Assembly (NCBI GenBank): GCA_018057825.1
Contig: JAGPCY010000039.1
Coordinates: 1 to 50,000, forward strand
DNA: 50,000 nt
Source: Kofleriaceae bacterium
Lineage (GTDB): Bacteria; Myxococcota_A; Polyangia; Haliangiales; Haliangiaceae
Direction of reading: 5' to 3'
This document shows positions 16,517-26,515 of this stretch, in pieces. The notes beneath the pieces were generated by a model that saw only the letters and a list, made by a program, of their open reading frames with translations, searched no databases and was not told the origin of the DNA. Within the stretch, counting starts at the first letter, position 1; each line of letters begins with the position of its first letter. Made by a program: the position numbers and the translations under genes.

Positions 16517-18637
16517 ATGCACCTTCGCCTGCTCGTCTCGTCGTGCGTCGCGGGCCTCGCGCTCGCCGCCTGTGGCGACAACCTCCGGCCGGCCACCGAC
16601 GACGCCGCGGTCGATGGCCCCGCCGCGATCTGCGGCGACGGCGTGATCGGTCGCGGCGAGGACTGCGATGACGGTGACACCATCGCCGACGCGATCTGCA
16701 CCGCGACCTGCGGCTTCACCTGCGGCAACGGCGTGGTCGATGACGCCTTCGGCGAGCTGTGCGACTCCGGCATCACCGCCGGCGCCGGTGCCTGTCCGGC
16801 GACCTGCGACGATGGCGTGGCGTGCACCGCCGACGTTCGCGCCGGGGAGGGCTGTCAGGTCACGTGCGAGCACGCCGCGATCACCACGCCGATCGCCGGC
16901 GATGGCTGCTGCCCGACCGGCGCCACCAGCCTGACCGACCCCGACTGCGGCGTGGTCTGCGGCAACGGCGTGCTCGAGCCCGGCGAGCTGTGCGACCCCG
17001 GCATCGCGAGCGGCGCCGGTGCGTGCCCGCTCACCTGCAGTGACGGCCTGAGCTGTACCGCGGACGCCCTGGTCGGCGCCGGCACCTGCGCCGCGATGTG
17101 CACCGCCACGCCGATCACCGCCCCGGTCGACGGCGACGGCTGCTGCCCGCCCGGCGCGACCCCGGCCACCGACGACGACTGCCAGCCGACCTGCGGCAAC
17201 GGCACCCTCGACCCCGGGGAGACCTGCGACCTCGCGATCACCGCCGGGCCAGGCCGGTGCCCGACGGTCTGCACCGACGGCATGGTCTGCACCACCGACG
17301 CGCTGGCCAACCCCGGCACCTGCACCGCGGCCTGTGCCTTCACGCCGATCACGACGCCGCGCTCCGGCGATGGATGCTGTCCGCCAGGCGCGACCTCCGC
17401 CACCGACAGCGACTGCCTGCCCGGGTGTGGCAACGGGATCGTCGATCCGGGCGAGACCTGTGACACCGCCATCCTCGCCGGACCCGGACGGTGCGCCACG
17501 TCATGTGATGACGGCATGGTCTGCACCACCAACACCTTGCTCAACGGCGGCACCTGTACGGCGACGTGCACCTTCCCGCCGATCATCGCGCCGGCCAACG
17601 GCGACGGCTGCTGTCCGGTCGGCGCCAACGCCACCACCGACAACGACTGCCCGGCGGTGTGCGGCAACGGCGTGGTCGAGCCCGGCGAGACCTGCGATCG
17701 CACGATCGCGGCCGGGCTACCGGGCGCGTGCCCGACCGCGTGCAGCGACGGCCTCGCGTGCACCCGCGACACCCTGACCGGCCCCGGCACCTGCGCCGCG
17801 GCGTGCACCTTCACGCCGATCACCACGCCGGCCAACGGCGACGGCTGCTGTCCGCCGGGCGCGACCCCGGCCACCGACAGCGACTGCGTCGTCACGCCGA
17901 CCGCGTTCCGCCTGCGCGATCTCGATCTGCGCGATCCTCACGTGTTCGTCAACTTCATCGGCTGTCGCGATGTCACCGACAACCCCCTGGCCGGCTTCTC
18001 GGTCAACGGCGAGCTCCAGACCAACATCCAGACCGACGGCGACGCCGACGGCGACCTCGATCTCTCGATCGCGACGGTGTTCCGCCCCCTCGACCAGGCC
18101 GCCGGCGCGACGCCGGCCCTCGAGCTTCACTTCCCGACCTGCCGACCGCCGCTGGCCTCGACCACCTGCACGCGGACCCCGGCCGCGTCGCCCGCGATCC
18201 TCACCACCGCGACCAACGGCGCCGGCGCCACCGCCTGCCTGAGCGCCCTCACCGGCACGATCGGCGCGCCGGCCTATTCCCCTGCGATCACCGCCGCCAG
18301 CGCCCCCTGCTACGTGTCGGCCCGCACGACCATCACCATCGATCTCGGCGGCATCCCGATCACCCTGCGCGACGCCCAGATCGCCGCGACCTACGTCGGC
18401 ACGCCGGCCAGCAACACCACCAACGGCCTCCTGCGCGGCTTCATCAGCGAGACCGAGGCCAACGCGACCATCCTCCCCTCGAGCCTGCCGCTGGTCGGCG
18501 GCCAGCGCCTGTCCTCGCTCCTCCCCGGCGGCATGGGCAACTGCAGCACCCGCGACGATCGCGACACCAACGCCGGCGTCCGCGGCTGGTGGTTCTACCT
18601 GAACTTCACCGCCCCCCTCGTCCCCTGGCTCGACTGA
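16517..18637 (+). CDS. Lipoprotein with five 78-residue Cys-rich (DUF4215-like) repeats
   Basis: The 706-residue product has a lipoprotein signal with lipobox ending GLALAAC at residue 15, a divergent half repeat (ICGDGVIGRGEDCDDGD), then five repeats that start CGNG. These repeats begin near 16721, 16957, 17191, 17425 and 17659, so the period is about 234 bp (78 codons). Each repeat carries CGNGxxxxGExCD, a DGxxCTxD segment and GDGCCPxGA..TDxDC. This is the Myxococcus Cys-rich repeat pattern, presumably held by disulfides at the cell surface. A repeat-free domain of about 240 residues (from 17893 on) forms the C-terminus. A ribosome binding site GGGGGA lies 6 nt before the ATG. The ligand or function is unknown. 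Confidence 0.82.
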   Translation: MHLRLLVSSCVAGLALAACGDNLRPATDDAAVDGPAAICGDGVIGRGEDCDDGDTIADAICTATCGFTCGNGVVDDAFGELCDSGITAGAGACPATCDDGVACTADVRAGEGCQVTCEHAAITTPIAGDGCCPTGATSLTDPDCGVVCGNGVLEPGELCDPGIASGAGACPLTCSDGLSCTADALVGAGTCAAMCTATPITAPVDGDGCCPPGATPATDDDCQPTCGNGTLDPGETCDLAITAGPGRCPTVCTDGMVCTTDALANPGTCTAACAFTPITTPRSGDGCCPPGATSATDSDCLPGCGNGIVDPGETCDTAILAGPGRCATSCDDGMVCTTNTLLNGGTCTATCTFPPIIAPANGDGCCPVGANATTDNDCPAVCGNGVVEPGETCDRTIAAGLPGACPTACSDGLACTRDTLTGPGTCAAACTFTPITTPANGDGCCPPGATPATDSDCVVTPTAFRLRDLDLRDPHVFVNFIGCRDVTDNPLAGFSVNGELQTNIQTDGDADGDLDLSIATVFRPLDQAAGATPALELHFPTCRPPLASTTCTRTPAASPAILTTATNGAGATACLSALTGTIGAPAYSPAITAASAPCYVSARTTITIDLGGIPITLRDAQIAATYVGTPASNTTNGLLRGFISETEANATILPSSLPLVGGQRLSSLLPGGMGNCSTRDDRDTNAGVRGWWFYLNFTAPLVPWLD

Positions 18638-18639
18638 CC

Positions 18640-19270
18640 CCAGCCGTCACCCCAGCGGGGCGCGTCTCGGTGTCGATCCAAACCCGCGGCCCACGCGCCA
18701 CCCCCGTAGGAGGTCGCGCCCACGCTACGCCCCCGGCACAGCGCCCCAGCGGGGCGCGTCTCGCACGGAGGCTCGGTGACGCCACAAACCCGCGGCCCAC
18801 GCGCCACCCCCGTAGGAGGTCACGGACACGCTACGCCCCCGGCACAGCGCCCCAGCGGGGCGCGTCTCGGAGGGAGGCTCGTCGAGGGCTTGCCCTCGAT
18901 GAGGGAGGTTTGGTGACAAACCTCCCAGAAAACACACGCGAGGCTCGTCGAGGGCTCGCCCTCGACGAGGGAGGTTTGGAGACAACCCCCCCAAAAAACG
19001 CTCGAGGTCGCGCCCACGCTACGCCCCCGGCACAGCGCCCCGGAGGGGCGCGTCTCGGAGGGAGGCTCGTCGAGGGCTTGCCCTCGACGAGGGAGGTTTG
19101 GTGACAAACCTCCCCCAAAAACGCTCGAGGTCGCGCCCACGCTACGCCCCCGGCACAGCGCCCCGGAGGGGCGCGTCTCGGAGGGAGGCTCGTCGAGGGC
19201 TTGCCCTCGACGAGGGAGGTTTGGTGACAAACCTCCCAAAAAACTCAGAGGTTTGGTGACAAACCTCCCA
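18640..19270. repeat. Cluster of about 105-190 bp hairpin-rich repeat units
   Basis: The 646-bp gap between two convergent genes is filled by five related units. Complete copies start near 18715, 18820, 19010 and 19130, with a truncated one at about 18646. Each full unit contains GCGCCCC-(A/G)G(C/A)-GGGGCGC. The three later units also contain the perfect palindromes CTCGTCGAGGGC-tt-GCCCTCGACGAG and GGAGGTTTG-gtga-CAAACCTCC. The last palindrome is duplicated at the right end. No reading frame here looks protein-like on either strand. Confidence 0.9.
19238..19267 (-). terminator. Rho-independent terminator of rpsT
   Basis: On the minus strand the rpsT stop is followed after about 16 nt by the stem GAGGTTTG/CAAACCTC (19248-19267, 4-nt loop), then TGAGTTTTTT (19238-19247). 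The stem is one copy of the repeat family that fills this gap, so the terminator appears to have been taken from the repeat. Confidence 0.7.
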
Positions 19271-19283
19271 AAAAACACGCGCT

Positions 19284-19529
19284 CTAACGCACCGCGAGAC
19301 GCGACACGTAGCGAGACGCCGTGTTGCGCTTGAGCACGCCGCGGCTGACCGCCTTGTCGATGATCGAGATCGCCGACTTGCGGAGGCTGTCCGCGTCAGC
19401 GGCTTCGCCGTCGATCGCGGTACGCGCCTTCTTCACCGCAGTGCGCAGAGCGGACATCGCCGCCCGGTTCCGGGTACGGCGCTTGATCGATTGGCGGTTG
19501 GCCTTCTCGGCCGAGGGATTGTTGGCCAC
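19284..19529 (-). CDS. rpsT: 30S ribosomal protein S20
   Basis: The 81-residue basic protein starts with GTG and reads ANNPSAEKANRQSIKRRTRN. It contains the S20 helix pattern MSALRTAVKKARTAI and ends with RGVLKRNTASRYVSRL, which identifies it clearly. S20 is a primary binder of 16S rRNA in the 30S body. The start is fixed by GAGGAGA about 7 nt upstream. The promoter and terminator are both visible (separate entries), so it is monocistronic as in most bacteria. It lies downstream of mazG on the same strand, separated by 218 bp that hold its promoter. Confidence 0.97.
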   Translation of the reverse strand: MANNPSAEKANRQSIKRRTRNRAAMSALRTAVKKARTAIDGEAADADSLRKSAISIIDKAVSRGVLKRNTASRYVSRLAVR

Positions 19530-19555
19530 GGGGAGTCTCCTCTAACGAGCGTGGG

Positions 19556-19585
19556 TAAGTAGCGCGCCCTCGTTGGGGCTGTCAA
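19556..19585 (-). promoter_or_regulatory. Sigma-70 promoter of rpsT
   Basis: On the minus strand a perfect TTGACA (19580-19585) is followed after 18 bp by TACTTA (19556-19561). This gives a predicted start about 20 nt before the rpsT GTG. Confidence 0.75.
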
Positions 19586-19747
19586 GCGGTCGCGGTCGAC
19601 GGCGGCGATCCGCTCCGGTTGTGGAAAACCTGCGCGGTTCGCGCCCGCGCACGCCGGGAGCGCCAGTCATCTCGCGAGGTCCGCCGTGTCTGCTCAAAAA
19701 ACTTGCATCCTCGCCGCGCCGTCGGGCGCCCGCGCATCGCGCGGCCG

Positions 19748-20560
19748 TCACCCTCGCGCGCCGACGCCGGCCGCCTTGGCTGCGTCCCACAGCGCGTCCA
19801 TCTCCTCGAGGTTGGAGTCGGTCGGGGCCTTGCCACGTTCGGCCAGGCGGTCCTCGATGAACGCGAACCGATCGGTGAAGCGCCGAGACGCATCATGGAG
19901 CGCGGTCTCGGCGTCGACCCCGAGCTTACGCGCGAGGTTGACCACCGCGAACAGCAGATCGCCGACCTCGTGATGGGCCGCCGGTCCACCGGTCGCCGCG
20001 ACCTCGGCGACCTCCTCGACCTCTTCGCGGACCTTGGCCAGCGAGCCCTCCCAGCCGCCCCAGTCGAAGCCGACCTTGCCGGCCTTGCCGCCCAGCTTCT
20101 GGGCCCGGGCCAGGGCGGGCAGGGCGGTCATCACGCCACCGAGGGTGCGGGTCGGCCCGGTCGGGCGCGCCGCCTTCTCGGCCGCCTTGATCTGCTCCCA
20201 CTGGGTCAACACCTCGTCGGAGGTCTTGGCGTCCGAGGCCCCGGGCGCGCCGAACACGTGGGGGTGGCGCCGCACCAGCTTGGCGCAGATGCCGTCGACG
20301 ACGTCGTCGATCCCGAAGGCCCCCTCGGCCCGGCGCAGCGCGGCCTGAAACACCACCTGCATGAGCAGGTCGCCCAGCTCCTCGCGGTGGTCGGCGACGT
20401 CGCCGCGCTCGAGGGCGTCGAGCACCTCGCAGGCCTCCTCGACCAAGAACGGTCGCAGCGTGGCCAGGGTCTGCTCCCGGTCCCACGGGCAGCCGTCGGG
20501 CGCGAGCAGGCGATCCATGATCTCGACCAGGCGGACCAGCGACGAACCGGGTGCGGACAT
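19748..20560 (-). CDS. mazG: Nucleoside triphosphate pyrophosphohydrolase MazG
   Basis: The 270-residue protein has the tandem MazG domains of the long form (E. coli MazG has 263 residues). The first domain has [23 protein letters not shown] near residue 24 with [12 protein letters not shown] near 60, giving the EExxE...ExxD metal site. The second domain has [11 protein letters not shown] near 178 with [14 protein letters not shown] near 200. It hydrolyses NTPs/dNTPs to monophosphates, as a house-cleaning and ppGpp-lowering enzyme in the cytoplasm. TAGGGT lies 7 nt before the ATG (leaderless geometry). It is divergent from phoH. Confidence 0.95.
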   Translation of the reverse strand: MSAPGSSLVRLVEIMDRLLAPDGCPWDREQTLATLRPFLVEEACEVLDALERGDVADHREELGDLLMQVVFQAALRRAEGAFGIDDVVDGICAKLVRRHPHVFGAPGASDAKTSDEVLTQWEQIKAAEKAARPTGPTRTLGGVMTALPALARAQKLGGKAGKVGFDWGGWEGSLAKVREEVEEVAEVAATGGPAAHHEVGDLLFAVVNLARKLGVDAETALHDASRRFTDRFAFIEDRLAERGKAPTDSNLEEMDALWDAAKAAGVGARG

Positions 20561-20671
20561 GGCGGCGACCCTACCCGCGCTATCGAGCGCGTGCCAGGGG
20601 CCGGGCTTCCTGCTACAACCCGCGCCGGCGCGGGCCGTTCGACCTCGCGCGCGCCCCCTCGAGAACCCCGC

Positions 20672-21769
20672 GTGACCAAGCCAGCCCTGCGTCGCGACAA
20701 GCTCGCGTTCGACGATCCCGAGGCCCTCCAGGCCTTGTGCGGCACCAACAACACCCGGCTCAAGCTGATCGAGCGCACCGCCGGCGCCGCGCTGCACCTG
20801 CGCGGCAACGAGATCACGATCGAGGCCGACGACGACGTGGTCCGGATCGTGCGCTCGGCCCTCGAGCAGCTCTACGGCTTCGCGCGCAAGGGCAGGCACC
20901 TGGCCTCCGACGACGTCGTCCGCGCGGTCAAGGTCCTGGCCAGCGACGCCGACGCCGAGCTGGCGCCGATGTTCACCGACACGATCCTGGTGCCGCGCGG
21001 CGGCCGGCCGATCGCCGCCAAGGGACCGGTCCAGAAGCAGTACGTCGACTCGGTTCGCGCCAACGACATCGTCTTCGCCGTCGGCCCGGCCGGCACCGGC
21101 AAGACCTACCTGGCGGTGGCGCTGGCGGTGCGGGCGCTCCTCGACAAGCAGGTCCGGCGCATCGTCCTCACTCGGCCCGCCGTCGAGGCCGGCGAGAAGC
21201 TCGGCTTCTTGCCCGGCACGCTCGAGGAGAAGGTCAGCCCCTACGTCCGACCGCTGTACGACGCGCTCGGCGACATGCTCGAGGTCGACAAGGTCCAGCG
21301 CCTGATGGCCGACGACGTCATCGAGGTCGCGCCGCTGGCCTTCATGCGCGGCCGGACCCTGAACGACGCCTTCGTGATCCTCGATGAGGCCCAGAACACG
21401 ACCGTCGAGCAGATGAAGATGTTTCTGACCCGGCTGGGCTTCGGCGCCAAGGCGGTGGTGACCGGCGACCCGTCGCAGTCCGATCTCCCCCGCGGCCAGG
21501 CCTCGGGGCTGCGCGACGCCCTGTATCTGCTCGAGGGCATCCGCGGCATCGGCGTGACGCGGTTCACCGACGCCGACGTGGTCCGTCACCCGCTGGTCGC
21601 GGCCATCATCCGGGCCTACGACGCCCGCGACCGGGCTCGGGCCGCCGAGCTCCACGGCGACGCCCGCTTCGCGCCCCGAACCGACGAGCGGCGCGACGCC
21701 GCGCCGCTCGAGGCGCGCGAGCCGGAGTCACCCGCGCTAGACTCGACCGGTGATCGCCAGCCCGGATGA
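20672..21769 (+). CDS. phoH: PhoH-family ATPase (YbeZ-like)
   Basis: The 365-residue protein has an N-terminal KH-like region (residues 25-90) and a P-loop ATPase core: Walker A GPAGTGKT at about 138-145, Walker [10 protein letters not shown] near 232, and the PhoH stretch [13 protein letters not shown] near 268. PhoH/YbeZ proteins work with YbeY in rRNA processing and RNA quality control, and ybeY follows two genes later. The GTG start at 20672 was chosen from homologue lengths. A GTGCCA-17 bp-TACAAC pair at 20591-20619 may be the promoter. The 3' end overlaps the HD-GYP gene by 20 nt. The C-terminal 40 residues are Arg/Glu/Ala-rich and variable in the family. Confidence 0.93.
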   Translation: MTKPALRRDKLAFDDPEALQALCGTNNTRLKLIERTAGAALHLRGNEITIEADDDVVRIVRSALEQLYGFARKGRHLASDDVVRAVKVLASDADAELAPMFTDTILVPRGGRPIAAKGPVQKQYVDSVRANDIVFAVGPAGTGKTYLAVALAVRALLDKQVRRIVLTRPAVEAGEKLGFLPGTLEEKVSPYVRPLYDALGDMLEVDKVQRLMADDVIEVAPLAFMRGRTLNDAFVILDEAQNTTVEQMKMFLTRLGFGAKAVVTGDPSQSDLPRGQASGLRDALYLLEGIRGIGVTRFTDADVVRHPLVAAIIRAYDARDRARAAELHGDARFAPRTDERRDAAPLEAREPESPALDSTGDRQPG

Positions 21770-23717
21770 CCTGATCGCCGCGGTCGACGCCGATCGTCGC
21801 CTGGCGGTGTGGCGGCTGCGGCGCCAGGGGCCGGGCTGGCTCGAGCTCGAGACCCGGGCCAGCCTGGCGCGGGCCAAGGCGCCGCTGGTCTTGGTCCTGG
21901 CCTGGCCCGAGGTCTGGCGCGACGCCGAGGCGCTCCGGCCCCACCTGGTCCGGGCCCGCAGCGGCGGCTATGCGCTCATGCTGGTCGGCGACGACGCCAC
22001 CTTCGCCGGCACCGACCTGGTGGCGCTGGTCGACGACGCCGACGTCGCCGCCCTGGCCGTGCCGGCGTCGATCGAGCGGGTCGCGCTGGCGCTGCGGTCG
22101 CGGGCCGAGGCCTCGGCCCTGCGCCAGATCGCCGCGACCCTCGAGCTCGAGCTGGCCCAGGCCCAGCACGAGAACGCGCTCTTGATCGAGACCGGCCGCG
22201 CGCTGTCGCAGCAGCGCGACATGGCGTCGCTCCTCGAGATCATCTTGCGCCAGGCCCGCGACGTCACCGGCGCCGACGCCGGCTCGGTCTACATCGTCCT
22301 CGGCGACGACGACGCCGCCCAGCGCACGCTGCGCTTCATGGCCAGCCAGAACGACTCGCGCAAGATCGACTCGCGCGGGTTCACGATGGCGGTGTCGCCC
22401 AGCTCGATCGTCGGCACCTGCGTCTTGTCGAGCGACGTCATCAACATCCCCGACCTGTACCAGCTCGATCCGCCCGGCACCGGCAACAATCCCTGGGGCT
22501 TCGTCCACGACCGCAGCTTCGACGACAAGTACCACTACCAGACCCGGTCGATGCTGACCGTGCCGATGATCTCGGCCCGGGCCCAGGTCATCGGCGTGAT
22601 CCAGCTCATCAACAAGCGGGCCCGGGGCGCGCTGACCCTAGGCGAGGTCGAGGACTTCGCCGCCCGGGTGGTGCCGTTCGACGAGCCGTCGGTGGCCTAC
22701 GCCACCAGCCTGGCCTCCCAGGCCGGCATCGCCCTCGAGACCGCCCGGCTCTACGACGAGGTCAAGACCTTGTTCGACGGCTTCGTCCGGGCCTCGGTCA
22801 CAGCGATCGAGTCCCGCGACCCCACCACCTCGGGCCACTCCGAGCGGGTCGCGATCCTGACCACCGGGCTGGCCCGGGCGGTCGATCGCCTCGACGTCGG
22901 CCCGTACCGCCATCTGCGGTTCGGTCCTGACGAGCTGACCCAGATCGAGTACGCCGCGCTGCTCCACGACTTCGGCAAGGTCGGGGTCCGCGAGCACGTC
23001 CTGGTCAAGGCCAAGAAGCTCTACGAGCACCAGCGCGATCTGGTGGTCCAGCGCTTCCACCTGATCCGCCGCGGCATCGAGGTCGACTCGCTGGCCAAGA
23101 AGCTCGACTGCTACCTGTGCGGCCACGCCGACGAGGTCCCGGCGATCGACGAGCTGGCCACCCGCTCGCTGTCGGAGATCGACGACATGATCCGGTGGAT
23201 CCTCGGCGCCAATGAGCCGACCGTCCTCGACCAGGGTGGGTTCGAGCGCATCTCCGACATCGCCGGGCGGGTGTTCGTCGACCCCGAGGGCGTGACCCGA
23301 CCGTACCTGTCGCCCGACGAGGCCACCGCGCTCCAGGTCATGCGCGGCTCGCTGACCCGCGAGGAGCGCTTCGAGATCGAGAGCCACGTCGTCCACACCT
23401 ACAACTTCTTGCGCCAGATCCCGTGGGGCCGGCAATTCCGTCACGTCCCCGACATCGCCGGCGCGCACCACGAGAAGCTCGACGGCACCGGCTATCCCAA
23501 CCAGCTCCGCGGCGACGAGATTCCGGTGCCGGCGCGGATGATGACGATCGCCGACATCTTCGACGCGCTGACCGCCAAGGACCGGCCGTACAAGAAGGCG
23601 ATGCCGGTCGAGCGCGCCCTCGACATCCTCGCCACCGACGTCAAGAAGGGCCTGCTCGACGACGAGCTGTTCCGGATCTTCGTCGAGGCCAAGGTGTGGG
23701 ATGGGGTCCGGCCGTGA
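21750..23717 (+). CDS. GAF-HD-GYP domain protein (putative cyclic-di-GMP phosphodiesterase)
   Basis: The 655-residue cytoplasmic protein has an N-terminal segment resembling a receiver-like or pseudo-receiver fold (1-120), a short coiled coil (120-145), a GAF domain (about 155-335, ending [15 protein letters not shown]) and an HD-GYP hydrolase. GHSERV near 362, [10 protein letters not shown] near 405, [11 protein letters not shown] at about 573-583 and [15 protein letters not shown] near 601 are intact. Between the HD pair and the next metal His ([10 protein letters not shown], 545) lies an insertion of roughly 110 residues that contains CYLCGH. TAGACT sits 6 nt before the GTG start, although the gene also overlaps phoH by 20 nt. 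It ends overlapping ybeY by 4 nt. Confidence 0.9.
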   Translation: MIASPDDLIAAVDADRRLAVWRLRRQGPGWLELETRASLARAKAPLVLVLAWPEVWRDAEALRPHLVRARSGGYALMLVGDDATFAGTDLVALVDDADVAALAVPASIERVALALRSRAEASALRQIAATLELELAQAQHENALLIETGRALSQQRDMASLLEIILRQARDVTGADAGSVYIVLGDDDAAQRTLRFMASQNDSRKIDSRGFTMAVSPSSIVGTCVLSSDVINIPDLYQLDPPGTGNNPWGFVHDRSFDDKYHYQTRSMLTVPMISARAQVIGVIQLINKRARGALTLGEVEDFAARVVPFDEPSVAYATSLASQAGIALETARLYDEVKTLFDGFVRASVTAIESRDPTTSGHSERVAILTTGLARAVDRLDVGPYRHLRFGPDELTQIEYAALLHDFGKVGVREHVLVKAKKLYEHQRDLVVQRFHLIRRGIEVDSLAKKLDCYLCGHADEVPAIDELATRSLSEIDDMIRWILGANEPTVLDQGGFERISDIAGRVFVDPEGVTRPYLSPDEATALQVMRGSLTREERFEIESHVVHTYNFLRQIPWGRQFRHVPDIAGAHHEKLDGTGYPNQLRGDEIPVPARMMTIADIFDALTAKDRPYKKAMPVERALDILATDVKKGLLDDELFRIFVEAKVWDGVRP

Positions 23718-24190
23718 CCGCCACCGTCGACATCGTCTTCGATCGTGGCCTGACGCTGGTGTTCGATCGGGCCGCGGTCCGGCGCTCGGCGCGGCGGATG
23801 GTCGCGGCGGCGGCGGCCACCGAGGGTCAGCCTCTCGAGGCGGCGTTTCGCTTCACCACCGACGCGGTGATCCACGCGCTCAACCGCGACTACCGGGGCA
23901 AGGATCAGCCGACCGACGTCCTGGCCTTCGCCCAGCGCGAGGGCCCGGCCGGCGCGACCGACGCCGGGATCTTGGGCGACGTGATCGTGTCGGTCGAGAC
24001 CGCGCGCCGGCAGGCCAAGCGCCGCGGGCCGGGCGGGCTGCGCGATGAGCTGTGCTTCCTGGCCGCCCACGGCCTGTGCCACCTGCTCGGCTACGATCAC
24101 CCGACCGCCAAGGCCGAGCGGATCATGAACGCGCGGATGGCCGCGCTCCTGGCCGCCGCCGCCGCCCCCGGGCGGATCACCGCCGCCTGA
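23714..24190 (+). CDS. ybeY: Endoribonuclease/rRNA maturation factor YbeY
   Basis: The 158-residue protein carries the zinc site HGLCHLLGYDH near residue 117 (family HGxLHLxGYDH) and the upstream LNRDYRGKDQPTDVLAF near 57, both diagnostic. YbeY is a metal-dependent single-strand RNase needed for 16S 3'-end maturation and 70S quality control. The GTG start overlaps the HD-GYP stop (GTGA), so phoH, the HD-GYP gene and ybeY are read as one coupled unit. It is convergent with the OmpA-like gene, with 3 bp between stops. Confidence 0.95.
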   Translation: MTATVDIVFDRGLTLVFDRAAVRRSARRMVAAAAATEGQPLEAAFRFTTDAVIHALNRDYRGKDQPTDVLAFAQREGPAGATDAGILGDVIVSVETARRQAKRRGPGGLRDELCFLAAHGLCHLLGYDHPTAKAERIMNARMAALLAAAAAPGRITAA

Positions 24191-24193
24191 GCG

Positions 24194-24703
24194 TCAGGGC
24201 ACGGAGACGATCGCGATCCGCCAGTTGCGGCGATCGCCGGGCGGCGCGTTCGGGACGTCCTCGCCGCGTCCGACCGCCTCGAGGCGGGCCGCGGCCACGC
24301 CGACCTGGACCAGGTAGTCGTGGACCTCCTGGGCGCGCCGTCGCGACATCACCAGCGCGCGATCGGGCTCATCGCGGTAGTGGCCTTCGATCCGGTAGCG
24401 CTCGTCGGGATGCGCCGCCATCACCGCGGCGACCTCGTCGAGCGCCGCGAGGGAGGTCCGCTGGAGCGTGGCCTTGCCGTACGCGAACACGATCGGACCC
24501 AGGAGCTCGATGCCGCCGTCGCGGCGGCGGACGTGGCGCGGACAGGCGGCGGTGGGCCCGACGGCGTGGGCGGCGCGGCAAGTGACCGCCGGGTCGCGGT
24601 CGAGCAGGCGATCGCGATCGGGCTCGACCTGGGCGGCGACCGGTGGCACCGCGCCGACCGCGGCGAGCGAGGCGAAGGCCAAGGCGAAGGCGAACCGACG
24701 CAT
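24194..24703 (-). CDS. OmpA-family protein with signal peptide
   Basis: The 169-residue product has a Sec signal peptide (RRFAFALAFASLAAVGAVPPVAAQ, cleavage after about residue 24). It also has an OmpA C-terminal peptidoglycan-binding-like domain: IVFAYGKATLQRTSLAALDEVAAVMAAHP at 70-98, then SRRRAQEVHDYLVQVGV and LEAVGRGEDVPN. The usual diaminopimelate-contacting Asp and Arg are recognisable as a modified NxxLSxxRA (MSRRRA). A short Cys-containing linker precedes the domain. It is probably periplasmic, tethering the envelope to peptidoglycan. It sits 31 bp behind the CapA-like gene on the same strand and could be co-transcribed with it. Confidence 0.8.
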   Translation of the reverse strand: MRRFAFALAFASLAAVGAVPPVAAQVEPDRDRLLDRDPAVTCRAAHAVGPTAACPRHVRRRDGGIELLGPIVFAYGKATLQRTSLAALDEVAAVMAAHPDERYRIEGHYRDEPDRALVMSRRRAQEVHDYLVQVGVAAARLEAVGRGEDVPNAPPGDRRNWRIAIVSVP

Positions 24704-24733
24704 GTCCGTTGGTGGCAGGGTGCGCGTCCGCGG

Positions 24734-25855
<1,122 letters not shown>

Positions 25856-25966
25856 ACCCACGACTCTACACGGAAAGTCGGCGCCTCGGCGGGGCCGACC
25901 ACGCCCGCGGGTGGTGCGGCGGCGGGCCGCACCAGGGCTGGTACGTGGCTTGCTGTCGATCGAGCC

Positions 25967-26395
25967 ATGACCCGCATCGCCCACATCATGACCCCCGAGC
26001 CCGAGACGGTCCCGCCGGACGTCACGATCGACGTCGCGGCGCGGCGGATGATGGCCCTCGGCCTGCGGCACCTGCCGGTCGTCGACGGCGGTGGCCGCCT
26101 GGTGGGCATCGTCAGCGACCGCGATCTGCGCGGGCCGCTCTTGTACGGCGACGCGCCGCCGGGGCCGTCGCCGGCGCAGCCGATCGACACGGTCATGACC
26201 ACCGACATCCTGGTCGCCGGGGCCGACGATGAGGTCGGGCAGGTGGCGCGGCGCATCGTCGACCGCCGGGTCGGCGCGGTCCCGATCGTCGCCGCCGACG
26301 GTCGGCTGGTCGGGATCGTCAGCTACGTCGACGTCTTGCGGCGCCTGGCCGAGGAGGCCGAGGCCGACGCCCGGGCCGTCGCCCTCATGGACTGA
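25967..26395 (+). CDS. Two-CBS-domain protein
   Basis: The 142-residue protein is a plain Bateman pair. CBS1 spans residues 7-60 (HIMTPEPETVPPDVTIDVAARRMM, LPVVDGGGRLVGIVSDRDL) and CBS2 spans 76-130 (VMTTDILVAGADDEVGQVA, VPIVAADGRLVGIVSYVDVLRRL). Such stand-alone pairs bind adenosyl ligands and often regulate a partner. Without an attached catalytic domain the partner cannot be named. It is divergent from selC, with 111 bp between. No clear Shine-Dalgarno precedes the ATG. Confidence 0.9.
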   Translation: MTRIAHIMTPEPETVPPDVTIDVAARRMMALGLRHLPVVDGGGRLVGIVSDRDLRGPLLYGDAPPGPSPAQPIDTVMTTDILVAGADDEVGQVARRIVDRRVGAVPIVAADGRLVGIVSYVDVLRRLAEEAEADARAVALMD

Positions 26396-26515
26396 GCTGC
26401 GCCCGGCCCGGTTCGCGACGCGTCGGTTGCGCCACCGGTAGTCGCCCGGCGCAGGTTCTGCGTGACCGCGATCATCGCCCCAGCGTCGCCCTCGCCACCC
26501 GTGCATACTGATCGC

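Noticed and set aside
18640..19280. Possible CRISPR array
   Set aside because: Units are long, hairpin-rich and adjacent without unique spacers, and no cas gene is present.
21606..22535. Minus-strand frames opposite phoH and the HD-GYP gene
   Set aside because: Shadows of strongly coding plus-strand genes with intact catalytic motifs.
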